A stretch of 22,248 nucleotides of DNA from an uncultured Pseudomonadota bacterium (GCA_946885605.1 CAMPGR010000052.1:1-22248), one strand, 5' to 3'. Counted from the first letter of the stretch, positions 6,712-16,029 are shown. The notes: a model not told the origin generated them from the sequence alone. A program made the numbers and translations.

Positions 6712-8028
6712 TCATTTGACCAGCGGGCCCCATGCGGGTTCACGCACATCCCCTGCTGTTTCGGTGAGTCTTTGACGTACTCTGCCATCGCTCGATACGG
6801 CAGCTAATATACCACGCCCCCCTACGGTCGATGCATAGAGGATCATGCGCCCGTTCGGCGCGAAGCTCGGCGATTCGTCGATGCTGCCATCGGTCAGCAC
6901 CTGCACCTGCCGCGACGCGAGATCCTGCACGGCGATGTTGAAGCGCCCGTTGTTGCGCTGGACGAAGGCGAAGCTCTTGCCATCCGGACTGAAGCGCGGC
7001 GAGACATTGTAGTTGCCTTCGAAGGTGAGGCGCCGCGCCGGACCGCCGTTGGCCGGCATCCCGTAGATCTGCGGACTGCCGCCGCGATCCGAGGTGAAGA
7101 GCAGAAGCTGACCGTCGGGGGAAAAGCTGGGCTCGGTATCGATGGCGGAGCTGCTGCTCACCCGGCGCGGCGTGCCGGTGCCGTCGGCATTGATGATGTA
7201 GATCTGCGAATTGCCGTCGCGCGTGAGCACCACTGCAAGCCGCCGTCCGTCCGGCGCCCAAGCGGGGGCGCTGTTGCTTCCGGGGAAGTTCGCGACGGCC
7301 TGGCGGGCGCCCGTCACTAGCGACTGAACATAGACCACCGGCTTGTTCGCTTCGAACGAGACGTATGCGAGACGGGTGCCATCGGGCGACCATGACGGCG
7401 AAATAATGGGCTGGCTCGAGCCGAGCACGGTCTGCGCATTATGACCGTCGGCATCCGCGACGTGCAGCTCATAGCGCGGTCCGCGCTTGACGACGTAAGT
7501 GACGCGGGTGGAGAAAACGCCCACGTCGCCGGTCAACTTCTCGTAGATCACGTCCGCAATCTTGTGCGCGGTCAATCGCAGTTGCGCCGCGCTCGCCGTG
7601 TACGCAACGCCGGCGAGCTGGGTCTGCTTGAGCACGTCCAGCAGCCGGAAGCGGACCTCGTAACGGCCGTCGGGCTGAGCCACCACGTGCCCGATGACGA
7701 GCGCTTCGGCGCCACGGGCGCTCCACGTCCCGTAATTCACTTCGGCGGGATCGGTGGGTAGCGGCGCGACGCCTCCTGCATCGACCATGCGGAAGAGTCC
7801 GCTCCGAGCGAGATCCGCAGTGATCACCGGCGTGATCTGCTGCGGCAACCCTTCCTCGGCGCGAAACTGGACGATCGCGACAGGAACCTGCTTGGCGCCC
7901 GCGCCAATGATCTCGATCGTGAGCGCCGCGCGCGCCGCGGGGGCAGCAATGAATGCGATCAGGAGAGCAGTGATGATGAGCTTGAATGAACGCATCGTGG
8001 ATGACGTGCGGCTGACATTATTCGGCAT
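6712..8028 (-). CDS. tolB: Tol-Pal system beta-propeller protein TolB
   Basis: A periplasmic protein of 438 residues that relays Pal between peptidoglycan and the Tol inner-membrane complex. A signal peptide spans ~residues 14-34 (FKLIITALLIAFIAAPAARA). An N-terminal alpha/beta domain follows to ~165. A six-bladed propeller then shows repeated SPDG-type blades (SPDGTRLAYVS, APDGRRLAVVL, SPDGQLLLFTSDRGG, SPDGKSFAFVQ, APNGRMILYAS). The ATG at 8028 has AAAGGT upstream; a second ATG at 7995 would shorten the n-region of the signal peptide and is an alternative start. The gene starts 15 nt after tolA. Confidence 0.96.
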   Translation of the reverse strand: MPNNVSRTSSTMRSFKLIITALLIAFIAAPAARAALTIEIIGAGAKQVPVAIVQFRAEEGLPQQITPVITADLARSGLFRMVDAGGVAPLPTDPAEVNYGTWSARGAEALVIGHVVAQPDGRYEVRFRLLDVLKQTQLAGVAYTASAAQLRLTAHKIADVIYEKLTGDVGVFSTRVTYVVKRGPRYELHVADADGHNAQTVLGSSQPIISPSWSPDGTRLAYVSFEANKPVVYVQSLVTGARQAVANFPGSNSAPAWAPDGRRLAVVLTRDGNSQIYIINADGTGTPRRVSSSSAIDTEPSFSPDGQLLLFTSDRGGSPQIYGMPANGGPARRLTFEGNYNVSPRFSPDGKSFAFVQRNNGRFNIAVQDLASRQVQVLTDGSIDESPSFAPNGRMILYASTVGGRGILAAVSSDGRVRQRLTETAGDVREPAWGPLVK

Positions 8029-8043
8029 TGTCTGACCTTTGTA

Positions 8044-8970
8044 CTAGCGGCCTTCAGGCCTTACTTTGAGTTCGAGTTCACGCACCTCGCTGAACCGCGC
8101 GGGATCGGGCGGCGGCGGGAGCGGCTGCGCCTTTCGTATGGCGCGTTCGGCCGCGGCATCATACGCTGGATTGCCGCTGCTGCGCTTCAGTCGCACGCTC
8201 AAGATTTCTCCGCCCGGTATCTGAACGACTTCGAACACCGCCTCCGGAGTACCTTTCAGGTTCGGCGGCTCCACGATGTAGCGCTTGATCCGGTCGGCCA
8301 CCAGGCGGCTGTAGGCATCGAGTCGCGAGCGGGCTTCGGCCTCCGCAGCCTGCTGCGCCTGCCTGCGCAGCATGTCCTGCAATTCCTGCTCGCGGCGTTT
8401 TGCATCCTCCTGTCGCCTGAGTTCGGCAAGTTTTCTCGCTTCCTCCTGCTTCTTCTGCTCAGCCAGCCGCTTTGCTTCTTCACGCTTCTTCTGCTCGGCG
8501 AGCTCCTGTTCCTTGCGCTTCCTGGCTTCGAGTTCCTTCCTCTCCTTTTCGGCCTTTTCCTTGGCGAGCTTCTGCTCCCGCTCCTTCTGCTCGCGCTCCT
8601 TCTCTTCGAGCTCGGCACGGCGCTTTTCTTCCTCCTGCTTCTTCTTGACGAGCTGCTCCTTGAGCGCGATGTCCGGCGTGGGAACGGGCTTCGCCTCCGG
8701 CTTGGGCTCGGGTGGCCGGGACGGCGGCCGCGGCGCCTGCTTCAACGGTTCCGGTGGAGCGGGCGGAGGCGGCGGAGGGGGCTCAGGCTTGGCGCGCGGC
8801 GCCGGCGGCGGCAGCTCGCTCCACAGCTCCACGGCAATCGGCGCGCTCGTGCGCTTCGACTGCCACGAAACGCCGACGACGAGCAGCACGATGAAGAGCA
8901 CGTGCATGCCCAGCGCGAGCGCGCCGGAAATTCTGCGTTCCCGGCTGGTAACGTCGTCCGAAGCACTCAC
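8044..8970 (-). CDS. tolA: Tol-Pal envelope protein TolA
   Basis: An inner-membrane protein of 308 residues that spans the periplasm and couples the TolQR motor to TolB/Pal. One transmembrane helix at ~16-36 contains His23. A proline-rich stretch (~52-98) follows. Then comes a very long charged helix (~104-212) of Lys/Glu/Arg/Ala/Gln, read from low-complexity DNA. A TonB-like C-terminal domain runs from ~215. Its ATG overlaps the tolR stop by 4 nt (ATGA). The sequence position where E. coli TolA has Ser18 (SxxxH) appears to be Ala here, but alignment by eye is uncertain. Confidence 0.94.
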   Translation of the reverse strand: MSASDDVTSRERRISGALALGMHVLFIVLLVVGVSWQSKRTSAPIAVELWSELPPPAPRAKPEPPPPPPPAPPEPLKQAPRPPSRPPEPKPEAKPVPTPDIALKEQLVKKKQEEEKRRAELEEKEREQKEREQKLAKEKAEKERKELEARKRKEQELAEQKKREEAKRLAEQKKQEEARKLAELRRQEDAKRREQELQDMLRRQAQQAAEAEARSRLDAYSRLVADRIKRYIVEPPNLKGTPEAVFEVVQIPGGEILSVRLKRSSGNPAYDAAAERAIRKAQPLPPPPDPARFSEVRELELKVRPEGR

Positions 8971-9389
8971 TTGCGCGGCTTGGCGAGCAGCCCCACTTTG
9001 TGCACCTGGTTCTGCTGCAGCATGTCCATGACCTCCAGCACCGCCGCATAGCGGACATCCCGGTCCGCCGCGATGACGACCGCCTGCTCCCGATTCTGCG
9101 CCTGCTTCTCACGTATCGCCTGCACGAGCTCGTCGCGCGTGACGCGGCGATCTGCGGACCCCCTCGCCCGGTCGCGCAACCACAGCGAATTGTCGGTGCG
9201 TATCGAGACTTCGAGCGGCTGGACAGGAGGGGCCGACGCCTTGTCGATCTGCGGCAGCTCCACCTGCCCCGGCGTGATCATCGGCGCGGTGACCATGAAG
9301 ATCACGAGCAACACCAGCATCACGTCGATATAGGGCACGACGTTGATCTGGTTCATGAGCCGCCTGCCGCTGCGCTTTTCGAAGGGCAC
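8967..9389 (-). CDS. tolR: Tol-Pal system proton-channel protein TolR
   Basis: A 140-residue ExbD/TolR-family inner-membrane protein that works with TolQ to convert proton-motive force into movement of TolA. A short cytoplasmic N-terminus leads into a single transmembrane helix (~21-40) with the channel aspartate Asp22 in VVPYIDVMLVLLVIFM. A periplasmic dimerisation domain follows and ends with LEVMDMLQQNQVHKVGL. Length is standard. It starts 30 nt after tolQ and overlaps tolA by 4 nt. Confidence 0.96.
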   Translation of the reverse strand: MPFEKRSGRRLMNQINVVPYIDVMLVLLVIFMVTAPMITPGQVELPQIDKASAPPVQPLEVSIRTDNSLWLRDRARGSADRRVTRDELVQAIREKQAQNREQAVVIAADRDVRYAAVLEVMDMLQQNQVHKVGLLAKPRK

Positions 9390-9419
9390 GTTACGATCCC
9401 GGAAGTTGAGCCTGGTTCC

Positions 9420-10103
9420 TCAGTGCGCCTGCCGCTGAAGGATGTTCGAGAACTCCTCCATGAACGACTCGAACCGCGTTGCAAGCCGGTTCACGTCCCC
9501 CGCGAAGCGGTTGTAGGCGACCACGGCGGGAATGGCTGCGAAAAGACCCATGGCGGTCGCGATGAGCGCCTCCGCGATGCCGGGCGCGACGTGCCCCAGC
9601 GTCGCCTGTGCCACATTCGCAAGCCCGCGGAACGCGTTCATGATGCCCCACACTGTGCCGAACAGCCCGACATAAGGGCTCACCGAACCCACCGAAGCGA
9701 GGAACGAGAGATGCGACTCGAGTCGGTCCATCTCCCGCTGCAACGTCGCCCGCATCGCGCGCCGCGTGCCGTCCATGACGACGACAAGATCCATGCCGGC
9801 CTGCTTGCGCAGCTTCGCGAATTCCCGGAACCCGGCTTCGAAGATGCGCTCGAGACTGCCCGCCGCCCTGCGCGAGCTGACTGCGCGCTGATAGAGATCG
9901 TTGAGATCGGCGCCGCTCCAGAACTCCTTCTCGAAATCGTTCGCCAGCCGGTCCGCGCGCTTCAGCACGAAGACCTTGATGAAGATGTAGTACCACGAGA
10001 AGAGCGATGCCAGCAGCAGCAGGAGCATCACGAGCTGCACCAGCACGCTCGCGTTGGCGACCAGGCTGATCACCGACATGTCATGGGTAACCGTGGAAGT
10101 CAC
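9420..10103 (-). CDS. tolQ: Tol-Pal system motor protein TolQ
   Basis: A 227-residue inner-membrane MotA/TolQ/ExbB-family protein forming the stator pentamer around TolR. Transmembrane segments are at ~18-43 (LVQLVMLLLLLASLF), ~133-160 (containing VGLFGTVWGIMNAF, the family hallmark) and ~172-198 (ALIATAMGLFAAIPAVVAYN), with a large cytoplasmic loop between the first two. Its ATG overlaps the ybgC stop by 4 nt (ATGA), so translation is probably coupled. Length and order are typical. Confidence 0.96.
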   Translation of the reverse strand: MTSTVTHDMSVISLVANASVLVQLVMLLLLLASLFSWYYIFIKVFVLKRADRLANDFEKEFWSGADLNDLYQRAVSSRRAAGSLERIFEAGFREFAKLRKQAGMDLVVVMDGTRRAMRATLQREMDRLESHLSFLASVGSVSPYVGLFGTVWGIMNAFRGLANVAQATLGHVAPGIAEALIATAMGLFAAIPAVVAYNRFAGDVNRLATRFESFMEEFSNILQRQAH

Positions 10104-10549
10104 GATGTCGTCGTTCCTGTTCTTATGATGATGGCCTGCGGGATCCTAACGGGCCGCAGCGTCGTAGCGTTGACACAGGCAAGCCGCACTTCGGCGCTGA
10201 CCAGCACGTCAGCCCCACACCGCACTTCCTGCGCGACGTGGATCTGCCCGGCGCCAACCTTAACGGGTTCTACCGTCACCTGCAAACTGTCGTCAATACG
10301 CGACGGTCGCAGGTAGTCGATCGCAAGCGCCCGCACCACGAAAATCACGCCTTCGCGCGCGGCAAGATCGCGTTGAGCGTAGCCAAGGGCGCGCAGCCAC
10401 TCGGTGCGCGCGCGCTCGAGAAACTTGAGATAGTTGGCGTAGTAGACTATGCCGCCGCTGTCGGTGTCCTCGAAGTAGACACGGATCGGCCACGAGAATG
10501 CGACGCGGGCCGGCGCACGCGAACGAGCCAACTTCTCCGGCGGCTTCAT
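10100..10549 (-). CDS. ybgC: Acyl-CoA thioesterase YbgC (Tol-Pal associated)
   Basis: A 149-residue cytosolic hotdog-fold thioesterase. The active-site motif is at residues 25-40, YFEDTDSGGIVYYANY; Asp30 matches the catalytic aspartate of E. coli YbgC, and the downstream LKFLERARTEWLR is equally diagnostic. A Tyr replaces the His of the E. coli VVYHASY motif. Family members hydrolyse acyl-CoAs and associate with phospholipid synthesis; the exact substrate is not known here. It begins the tol part of the cluster, 10 nt after ruvB. The N-terminus has ~15 residues before the core, slightly longer than in E. coli. Confidence 0.95.
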   Translation of the reverse strand: MKPPEKLARSRAPARVAFSWPIRVYFEDTDSGGIVYYANYLKFLERARTEWLRALGYAQRDLAAREGVIFVVRALAIDYLRPSRIDDSLQVTVEPVKVGAGQIHVAQEVRCGADVLVSAEVRLACVNATTLRPVRIPQAIIIRTGTTTS

Positions 10550-10559
10550 CGTCCCGCGT

Positions 10560-11609
10560 TCATGCCCCGCTCGCTTCGCCCCACAGGGGCGGCGTGCCGG
10601 GTCCCTGCGGCTGGGCGAGGCCGAAGTGCCTGTAGGCGGATACGGTCGCCATCCGGCCGCGCGGCGTACGCTGCAGATAACCCTGCTGGATCAGATACGG
10701 TTCGAGCACGTCCTCGATCGTGTCGCGCTCTTCACCGATCGCGGCCGCGAGATTGTCGAGCCCGACCGGCCCGCCGCTGAATTTCTCGATGACGGCGAGC
10801 AGAAGCTTGCGGTCCATCACGTCGAAGCCGAGGTCGTCCACATCGAGCATCTTGAGCGCCGCCGCCGCCACCTCCACTGTCACTTTGCCGCCGGCCTTGA
10901 CTTCAGCATAGTCACGCACCCGGCGCAGCAGCCGATTCGATATGCGCGGCGTGCCGCGCGAGCGGCCCGCGATTTCACGCGCGCCGTCCGCGCTCACCTC
11001 GACACCGAGAAGATCCGCCGAGCGCTGCACGATGCGTGTAAGCTCGTCCGCCGAGTAGAACTCGAGGCGCGCGACGATTCCGAAGCGGTCGCGCAGCGGG
11101 TTCGTCAGCATGCCCGCGCGCGTGGTAGCGCCGACCAGCGTGAACGGCGGGATATCGAGCTTGACCGACCGCGCCGAAGGCCCCTCGCCGATCATGATGT
11201 CGATCTGGAAATCCTCGAGCGCGGGATAAAGGATCTCCTCGACCACCGGTGAGAGGCGGTGAATCTCGTCGATGAAGAGCACGTCGTTCGGCTCGAGATT
11301 GGTGAGGATCGCGGCGAGATCGCCGGCGCGCTCGAGCACCGGGCCGGATGTGTGGCGCAGGTTCACGCCCATCTCGCGCGCCACGATGTGCGCGAGGGTC
11401 GTCTTGCCGAGGCCCGGCGGCCCGTAGAGCAGCACGTGATCGAGCGCTTCGCGGCGGCGGCGGGCGGCCTCGATGAAGATGGAGAGCTGACCGCGTATCT
11501 TTTCCTGGCCGATGTACTCTGTCAGCGCCTTCGGACGCAGCGCGCGCTCGAAGGCTTCCTCCTGCGGCGACGCGGGCGCAGCGGATATGAGACGGTCGGT
11601 CTCGATCAT
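10560..11609 (-). CDS. ruvB: Holliday-junction branch-migration ATPase RuvB
   Basis: A AAA+ motor of 349 residues that drives branch migration with RuvA in recombinational repair. Walker A GPPGLGKT is at residues 63-70, Walker [10 protein letters not shown] at ~111-119 and sensor-1 GATTRAG at 160-166. A C-terminal winged-helix domain ends with the DNA-contacting YLQRTPRGR. The ATG at 11609 ([10 protein letters not shown]) overlaps the ruvA stop by 4 nt. The frame is open a further 26 codons upstream, but that extension is inside ruvA and unlike the family. Confidence 0.97.
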   Translation of the reverse strand: MIETDRLISAAPASPQEEAFERALRPKALTEYIGQEKIRGQLSIFIEAARRRREALDHVLLYGPPGLGKTTLAHIVAREMGVNLRHTSGPVLERAGDLAAILTNLEPNDVLFIDEIHRLSPVVEEILYPALEDFQIDIMIGEGPSARSVKLDIPPFTLVGATTRAGMLTNPLRDRFGIVARLEFYSADELTRIVQRSADLLGVEVSADGAREIAGRSRGTPRISNRLLRRVRDYAEVKAGGKVTVEVAAAALKMLDVDDLGFDVMDRKLLLAVIEKFSGGPVGLDNLAAAIGEERDTIEDVLEPYLIQQGYLQRTPRGRMATVSAYRHFGLAQPQGPGTPPLWGEASGA

Positions 11610-12184
11610 TGTCTGGACAAGAGCTTCAATGCCTGCCGGATGCCGTCCGTCACGTTGGTGTCCGCCGGCAGTTGCTTGACAGCCCACCCCGCTTCGCGGT
11701 CATTATAGCCGAGGGCGAGCAGCGCATTGACGATGTCGCTTCCCGCTTCGCTTGCCGCGGCAGCGGGCATGGCGAGACCTTGAGCGTCGAGCTTGTCGCG
11801 CAGCTCGAGCAAGAGGCGCTCTGCCGTCTTTTTCCCGATGCCCGGAATCTTCGTGAGCCGGCCGCTGTCCCGCGCGCTCACCGCCTGCTTGAGGTCCGTC
11901 ACGCTCAGGCCCGAGAGTACCGCGAGCGCAGTGCGCGCGCCCACGCCCGAGATCCGGAGCAGTTGCCGGAACGCCGCGCGCTCGGCCTCCGTTGCGAAAC
12001 CGTAGAGCTGGTGCGCATCCTCGCGCACAACGAGATGTGTAAGAAGCGTCACCTCCGCCCCGGTCGCCGGCAGCTGATAGAGCGTGCTCATGGGCACGTC
12101 GATTTCGTAGCCGACGCCCTGCACGTCGAGGAGAACCTGTGGCGGGTGCTTGGCGAGCAAGCGTCCGCTCAATCTCCCGATCAC
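11606..12184 (-). CDS. ruvA: Holliday-junction DNA-binding protein RuvA
   Basis: A protein of 192 residues that binds four-way junctions and recruits RuvB. It has an N-terminal OB domain ([10 protein letters not shown] onward, Met by GTG), two helix-hairpin-helix motifs ([19 protein letters not shown] and [19 protein letters not shown]), an acidic/Ala linker and the C-terminal RuvB-binding domain ([16 protein letters not shown]). The start is the GTG at 12184, preceded by GGGAGG at good spacing; it overlaps the ruvC stop by 4 nt (GTGA). The open frame continues further upstream inside ruvC but is not RuvA-like. Confidence 0.96.
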   Translation of the reverse strand: MIGRLSGRLLAKHPPQVLLDVQGVGYEIDVPMSTLYQLPATGAEVTLLTHLVVREDAHQLYGFATEAERAAFRQLLRISGVGARTALAVLSGLSVTDLKQAVSARDSGRLTKIPGIGKKTAERLLLELRDKLDAQGLAMPAAAASEAGSDIVNALLALGYNDREAGWAVKQLPADTNVTDGIRQALKLLSRQ

Positions 12185-12699
12185 ACGAGCCTCCCGCGGC
12201 GCACGCGTCGGCCTGCCGTCGCAAGCCGCCCGAGCCCCTGGCCGCCATGAGCATGGCAGATCGCGCACGCGAGCGCATCGGCGGCATCCGCGCTCGGATT
12301 GCCCTCGAGCCGGAGCAGGCGCTTCACCATCTCCTGCACCTGCGCCTTCGCGGCGTGCCCGTTGCCCACGACCGCCTGCTTCACCTGCAAGGCGGTGTAT
12401 TCGGAAACCGGGAGTCGATGCATGACCGCTGCACAGATCGCGGTGCCGCGCGCTTGGCCCAGCAACAGCGTCGATTGCGGATTGACGTTGACGAAAACCT
12501 TTTCCAGCGCAACTTGCTCGGGACGGCAACTCGCGATGACTTCGCCGAGACCGTCGAGTATGGTCTTGAGGCGCACGCTCAATTCCCCGCTCGGTGCCCG
12601 GATGCAGCCGCTCGTCACGTAGGCGAGCCGCTGACCAGCCTGGTCGAGCACGCCGAAGCCCGTCACCCGCAAGCCCGGATCTATGCCGAGAATTCGAAT
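12181..12699 (-). CDS. ruvC: Holliday-junction endonuclease RuvC (apparent AUU start)
   Basis: A dimeric nuclease that resolves Holliday junctions. With ATT at 12699 as start the protein is 172 residues and opens RILGIDPGL, exactly where RuvC proteins begin. Catalytic acidic residues are visible as Asp7, Glu66 ([11 protein letters not shown]), Asp138 and Asp141 (SADAADAL). No ATG, GTG or TTG occurs in this frame between the yebC stop (12728) and the conserved core. The next in-frame ATG (12822) lies inside yebC and would add 41 residues unlike any RuvC. A strong Shine-Dalgarno GGGGGAGG (12709-12716) sits 9 nt before the ATT. A sequencing error that removed a normal start is the main alternative. 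Confidence 0.9.
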   Translation of the reverse strand: MRILGIDPGLRVTGFGVLDQAGQRLAYVTSGCIRAPSGELSVRLKTILDGLGEVIASCRPEQVALEKVFVNVNPQSTLLLGQARGTAICAAVMHRLPVSEYTALQVKQAVVGNGHAAKAQVQEMVKRLLRLEGNPSADAADALACAICHAHGGQGLGRLATAGRRVRRGRLV

Positions 12700-12708
12700 G
12701 AGTGCCGC

Positions 12709-12716
12709 CCTCCCCC
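12709..12716 (-). promoter_or_regulatory. Strong Shine-Dalgarno supporting the ruvC ATT start
   Basis: GGGGGAGG on the minus strand lies 9 nt upstream of the ATT at 12699 and in the 28-nt gap after yebC. It is the only good ribosome-binding site in the gap and decides the ruvC start. Confidence 0.7.
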
Positions 12717-12727
12717 AGTCGCGCCGC

Positions 12728-13459
12728 TCATGCGGCCTGATCGATGACCGCGTTCGTATAGACTTCCTGCACGTCGTCGAGCGACTCCAGCGCGTCGAGC
12801 AGGCGCTGCATGCGCGCGGCATCGTCCCCGGTGAGCACGTTGTCCGTCGCCGGCTTCATCGTCACTTCGGCGAGCTCGGGCTTTAATCCGGCTTTCTCGA
12901 GCGCCTTCCTCACTTCGGGCAGATCGTGCGGCGCGGTAATCACCTCGATGCTGCCATCGTCGTTGGTGATTACATCGTTCGCGCCCGCTTCGATTGCCGC
13001 TTCCATCAATTTTTCCTCGTCGGTGCCGGGCGCGAACACCATCTGGCCGACGTGTTTGAAGAGAAAAGCAACGGAACCATCGGTGCCGAGATTGCCGCCA
13101 TGCTTGCTGAAGGCATGGCGCACGTCCGCCACGGTGCGATGCTTGTTGTCCGTCATGCAATCGACCATCACCGCGGCGCCGCCGATGCCGTAGCCCTCGT
13201 AGCGCACTTCCTCGTAATTCGCCCCCTCGAGACCGCCGGTGCCGCGCTTGATGGCGCGCTCGACGTTTTCCTTCGGCATGTTTTGGTCGTAAGCCTTGTC
13301 CACCGCCAGCCTGAGCCGTGGATTCGCCGCCGGGTCGCCCCCGCCGAGCCGTGCCGCTACGGAGATTTCCTTGATGAGGCGCGTGAAGATCTTGCCGCGT
13401 TTTGCATCCTGCCGGTTCTTGCGGTGCTGGATGTTGGCCCATTTGGAATGGCCTGCCAT
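12728..13459 (-). CDS. yebC: YebC/PmpR-family protein (probable translation/transcription factor)
   Basis: A 243-residue protein opening [20 protein letters not shown], the unmistakable YebC N-terminus, with [20 protein letters not shown] near residue 90 and an acidic C-terminal half. Family members were annotated as DNA-binding regulators (PmpR). More recent work links them to ribosomes and relief of stalling at proline-rich stretches; which applies here cannot be read from sequence. The ATG at 13459 fits the family start, although the frame is open for 179 codons upstream into antisense of the next gene. It is first in the minus-strand cluster, 28 nt before ruvC. Confidence 0.95.
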   Translation of the reverse strand: MAGHSKWANIQHRKNRQDAKRGKIFTRLIKEISVAARLGGGDPAANPRLRLAVDKAYDQNMPKENVERAIKRGTGGLEGANYEEVRYEGYGIGGAAVMVDCMTDNKHRTVADVRHAFSKHGGNLGTDGSVAFLFKHVGQMVFAPGTDEEKLMEAAIEAGANDVITNDDGSIEVITAPHDLPEVRKALEKAGLKPELAEVTMKPATDNVLTGDDAARMQRLLDALESLDDVQEVYTNAVIDQAA

Positions 13460-13529
13460 ACGCTGCGCTCGCTCACAATAACCCGCTAAAATGGCTTGAA
13501 TTTTACCACACCGCTGCACGGAGCCCGCC
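13460..13529. promoter_or_regulatory. Divergent promoter region between yebC and the HerA-like gene
   Basis: The 70-bp divergent gap must hold the start signals for both transcription units. The plus strand has TAAAAT (13487-13492) as a -10 candidate, without a good -35. The minus strand has AT-rich candidates but no convincing -35/-10 pair. The region is AT-rich compared with its surroundings. Confidence 0.35.
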
Positions 13530-15047
13530 ATGTCGCAGCCGATCCTCGTCGCGAAATCCAAGAGCGAAATCCATCTTCTGCCCGCGATGGCAAACCGCCA
13601 CGGGCTCATTGCCGGCGCCACCGGAACCGGCAAAACGGTCACGCTGCAGCGGATTGCGGAAGGGTTGAGCCGCATCGGCGTGCCGGTTTTCATGGCGGAC
13701 GTCAAGGGCGATCTCGCCGGCCTCTCGCAGCAGGGCGAGCCCAAGGGGAAGATCAAGGAGAGAATCGACCAGCTCAAGCTGAAGAGCTTCGGTTTCGAGG
13801 CGTGCCCGGTCGTGCTCTGGGACACGTTCGGCGAACAAGGGCACCCGGTGCGCGCCACGATTTCGGAGATGGGCCCTCTGCTGCTCTCGCGCATGCTGAA
13901 CCTGAACGAGACGCAAGCCGGCGTGCTCACGCTCGCCTTCAAGATCGCGGACGACAACGGGCTGCTGCTCCTCGATCTGAAGGACCTGCGCGCCATGCTG
14001 CAGCATCTCGGCGAGAACGCCCGCGCCTACACCACGCAATACGGCAATATTTCCCCGGCTTCCGTCGGCGCCATACAGCGGGGACTCCTTGCGCTCGAGC
14101 ACCAGGGCGCCGAGAAGTTTTTCGCCGAGCCCGCGCTCAATATCGCCGATCTCATGCAGACCGATGACAAGGGCCACGGCGTCATCAACATCCTCGTGGC
14201 CGACAAGCTCATGAGCGCGCCCAAGCTCTACGCCACCTTTCTGCTGTGGCTGCTGGCGGAACTCTTCGAGCAACTCCCCGAGGTGGGCGATCCCGAAAAA
14301 CCGAAATGTGTGTTTTTCTTCGACGAGGCGCACCTGCTCTTCGACGAGGCGCCCCCGGCGCTGCTCGAGAAGATCGAGCAGGTCGTGCGCCTGATCCGCT
14401 CCAAAGGAGTCGGCGTCTACTTCGTCACCCAGAATCCGCTGGATATTCCGGATACGGTGCTGGGTCAGCTCGGAAATCGCGTGCAGCACGCGCTACGCGC
14501 GTTCACGCCGCGCGACCAGAAGGCAGTCAAGTCGGCCGCGACGACGCTCCGCTCGAATCCCAAGCTCGACGTGGAGGCCGCGATCACCGAGCTTGGCGTA
14601 GGTGAGGCGCTCGTCTCATTGCTCGACGCAAAAGGCAGCCCTGCCGTGGTCGAGCGCGCCTTCATCGTGCCGCCCGGAACCCGCGTCGGTCCGATCGGCG
14701 AGAAGGAACGCAAGGCATTGATCGCCGCATCCCCTGTCGCCGGTATCTATGACAAGGTCGAGGACCGCGAATCGGCTTACGAGAAGCTGAGCGCGCGCGT
14801 TGCTGAAACAGCTGCCACCACCGGCAAAGCGGCCCCCGGCGCGCAGCAGAACGCGGCCGAAGGCGGCGGCCTCTTCGGCACGCTGGGGTCAATACTGGGC
14901 GGATCCACCGGACCGAGGGGAGGCCGGCGCCAGGGCGCGGTTGAGGCCGCGACCCAGAGTGCCGCACGCGCCATCGGGTCGGAGATGGGGCGTCAGCTCA
15001 TACGCGGCGTGCTGGGCTCGCTGCTCGGCGGCGGCAGGCGCCGGTGA
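13530..15047 (+). CDS. HerA-like C-terminal domain ATPase (DUF853/YjgR type)
   Basis: A 505-residue protein of the DUF853 (YjgR) group of the FtsK/HerA P-loop superfamily. Walker A is GATGTGKT (residues 29-36) and Walker B is [11 protein letters not shown] (260-270), with an [13 protein letters not shown] segment following. The ATPase occupies most of the chain; the last ~75 residues form a Gly/Ala/Arg-rich tail ([16 protein letters not shown]). No cellular role is established for the group, and no NurA-like nuclease partner is present, so classic HerA-NurA end resection is not supported. GGAG precedes the ATG by about 8 nt. The gene overlaps the next by 4 nt. Confidence 0.9.
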   Translation: MSQPILVAKSKSEIHLLPAMANRHGLIAGATGTGKTVTLQRIAEGLSRIGVPVFMADVKGDLAGLSQQGEPKGKIKERIDQLKLKSFGFEACPVVLWDTFGEQGHPVRATISEMGPLLLSRMLNLNETQAGVLTLAFKIADDNGLLLLDLKDLRAMLQHLGENARAYTTQYGNISPASVGAIQRGLLALEHQGAEKFFAEPALNIADLMQTDDKGHGVINILVADKLMSAPKLYATFLLWLLAELFEQLPEVGDPEKPKCVFFFDEAHLLFDEAPPALLEKIEQVVRLIRSKGVGVYFVTQNPLDIPDTVLGQLGNRVQHALRAFTPRDQKAVKSAATTLRSNPKLDVEAAITELGVGEALVSLLDAKGSPAVVERAFIVPPGTRVGPIGEKERKALIAASPVAGIYDKVEDRESAYEKLSARVAETAATTGKAAPGAQQNAAEGGGLFGTLGSILGGSTGPRGGRRQGAVEAATQSAARAIGSEMGRQLIRGVLGSLLGGGRRR

Positions 15048-15964
15048 GTCGCGGAGAGAAGGCATCGGGCTATCTCGTCGTCGGCCTGCTCTTCGCCATC
15101 GCCGGGGTCGTGTGCTTTTCGCTCCGACCCATCATCATCAAGCTCGCCTATGCTTACGTGGTGGACCCGGTCACGCTGCTTGCGCTGCGCATGCTGTTCT
15201 CGGTGCCATTCTTCGTTGCTACAGCGTTGTGGTCGAGCGGCCGGGCCGAACAGCGGCCGCTCGAGCGCCGCGACATTGCAGCGATCGTCGGGCTGGGGCT
15301 GCTGAGCTACTACGTCGCAAGCTTCCTCGACTTTCTCGGCCTGCAGTACATTTCCGCCGGGCTGGGACGGCTGCTGCAGTTCGTCTATCCCACCGTCGTG
15401 GTGCTGCTGTCGGCGTTGTTCCTCGGCAAGCGCGCCACGAAGCGCGAAGTTGCGGCGCTCATACTGACCTACCTCGGGCTGCTCCTCGTGTTCTGGCAGA
15501 CTGCTGGCGGGGAGCAGGTGAATCTCTGGCTGGGGGCAGCGCTCGTATTTGCGAGCGCCACGTGTTACGCGATCTATCTCGTCGCGGGGAGTGAAGTGAT
15601 CTCGCGCGTGGGCTCCGTGCGCTTCACGGCCTATGCCATGACCGTAGCGAGCGTCGCGTGCATTGTGCAGTTTTTCATCCTGCGCCCGCTGTCCGCGCTC
15701 GACCTTCCCCCCGCGGTCTACGGGCTGTCCATCGCGATGGCGCTGGGCAGCACGGTCGTCCCCGGCTTCCTGGTTGCCGAAGCATTGCGTCGCATCGGCG
15801 CGAACAAGGTCGCCATCATCGGCGCGCTCGGGCCGGTCATCGCGATTTTCCTCGGCTACGTCGGATTGGATGAAAACATGACGCCGCTGCAAATTTCGGG
15901 CGCATTGCTCGTGCTGGTCGGCGTCGTCGCAATCAGCGTCAAACCCGCTCGCGGACGCGCCTGA
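15044..15964 (+). CDS. EamA-family (DMT superfamily) transporter
   Basis: A 306-residue integral membrane protein with about ten hydrophobic helices and an internal two-fold EamA repeat. Each half starts with a segment such as [18 protein letters not shown] or [16 protein letters not shown] and has a conserved turn ([36 protein letters not shown]). DMT transporters carry metabolites or drugs across the inner membrane; the substrate cannot be told. The GTG start at 15044 overlaps the TGA of the upstream ATPase (GTGA), suggesting coupled translation, which is the main reason to prefer it. Confidence 0.9.
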   Translation: MSRGEKASGYLVVGLLFAIAGVVCFSLRPIIIKLAYAYVVDPVTLLALRMLFSVPFFVATALWSSGRAEQRPLERRDIAAIVGLGLLSYYVASFLDFLGLQYISAGLGRLLQFVYPTVVVLLSALFLGKRATKREVAALILTYLGLLLVFWQTAGGEQVNLWLGAALVFASATCYAIYLVAGSEVISRVGSVRFTAYAMTVASVACIVQFFILRPLSALDLPPAVYGLSIAMALGSTVVPGFLVAEALRRIGANKVAIIGALGPVIAIFLGYVGLDENMTPLQISGALLVLVGVVAISVKPARGRA

Positions 15965-16029
15965 AGCGCAACGCGAATTCCAGCCGGCGCGCATTGTCCA
16001 ATTGGCAGCGGATACAAGAAGGCACGAAT
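15965..16029 (+). other. Short spacer before DUF1840 gene
   Basis: 65 bp with no gene; apart from the AAGAAGG ribosome-binding site I see no convincing promoter or terminator. A TTG at 15994 opens a longer frame but has no ribosome-binding site. Confidence 0.4.

Noticed and set aside
5824..6807. 327-codon plus-strand open frame
   Set aside because: Antisense to cpoB, pal and the end of tolB, which are certain.
8300..8800. Low-complexity repeat-like DNA, considered as a repeat array
   Set aside because: It is the coding sequence for the Lys/Glu/Ala helix and proline-rich part of TolA, normal for that protein.
9000..10316. 438-codon plus-strand open frame rich in His/Arg/Asp
   Set aside because: Antisense shadow of tolR, tolQ and ybgC with the composition expected of a complementary frame.
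12728..13996. 422-codon extended version of yebC
   Set aside because: YebC proteins begin [11 protein letters not shown], which is at 13459; the extension is antisense to the neighbouring ATPase gene.
13503..14489. 328-codon minus-strand open frame
   Set aside because: Antisense to the HerA-like ATPase, whose Walker motifs are clear.
15994..16029. Upstream TTG start for the DUF1840 gene
   Set aside because: No ribosome-binding site and the added residues are not family-like; the ATG at 16030 has AAGAAGG at correct spacing.
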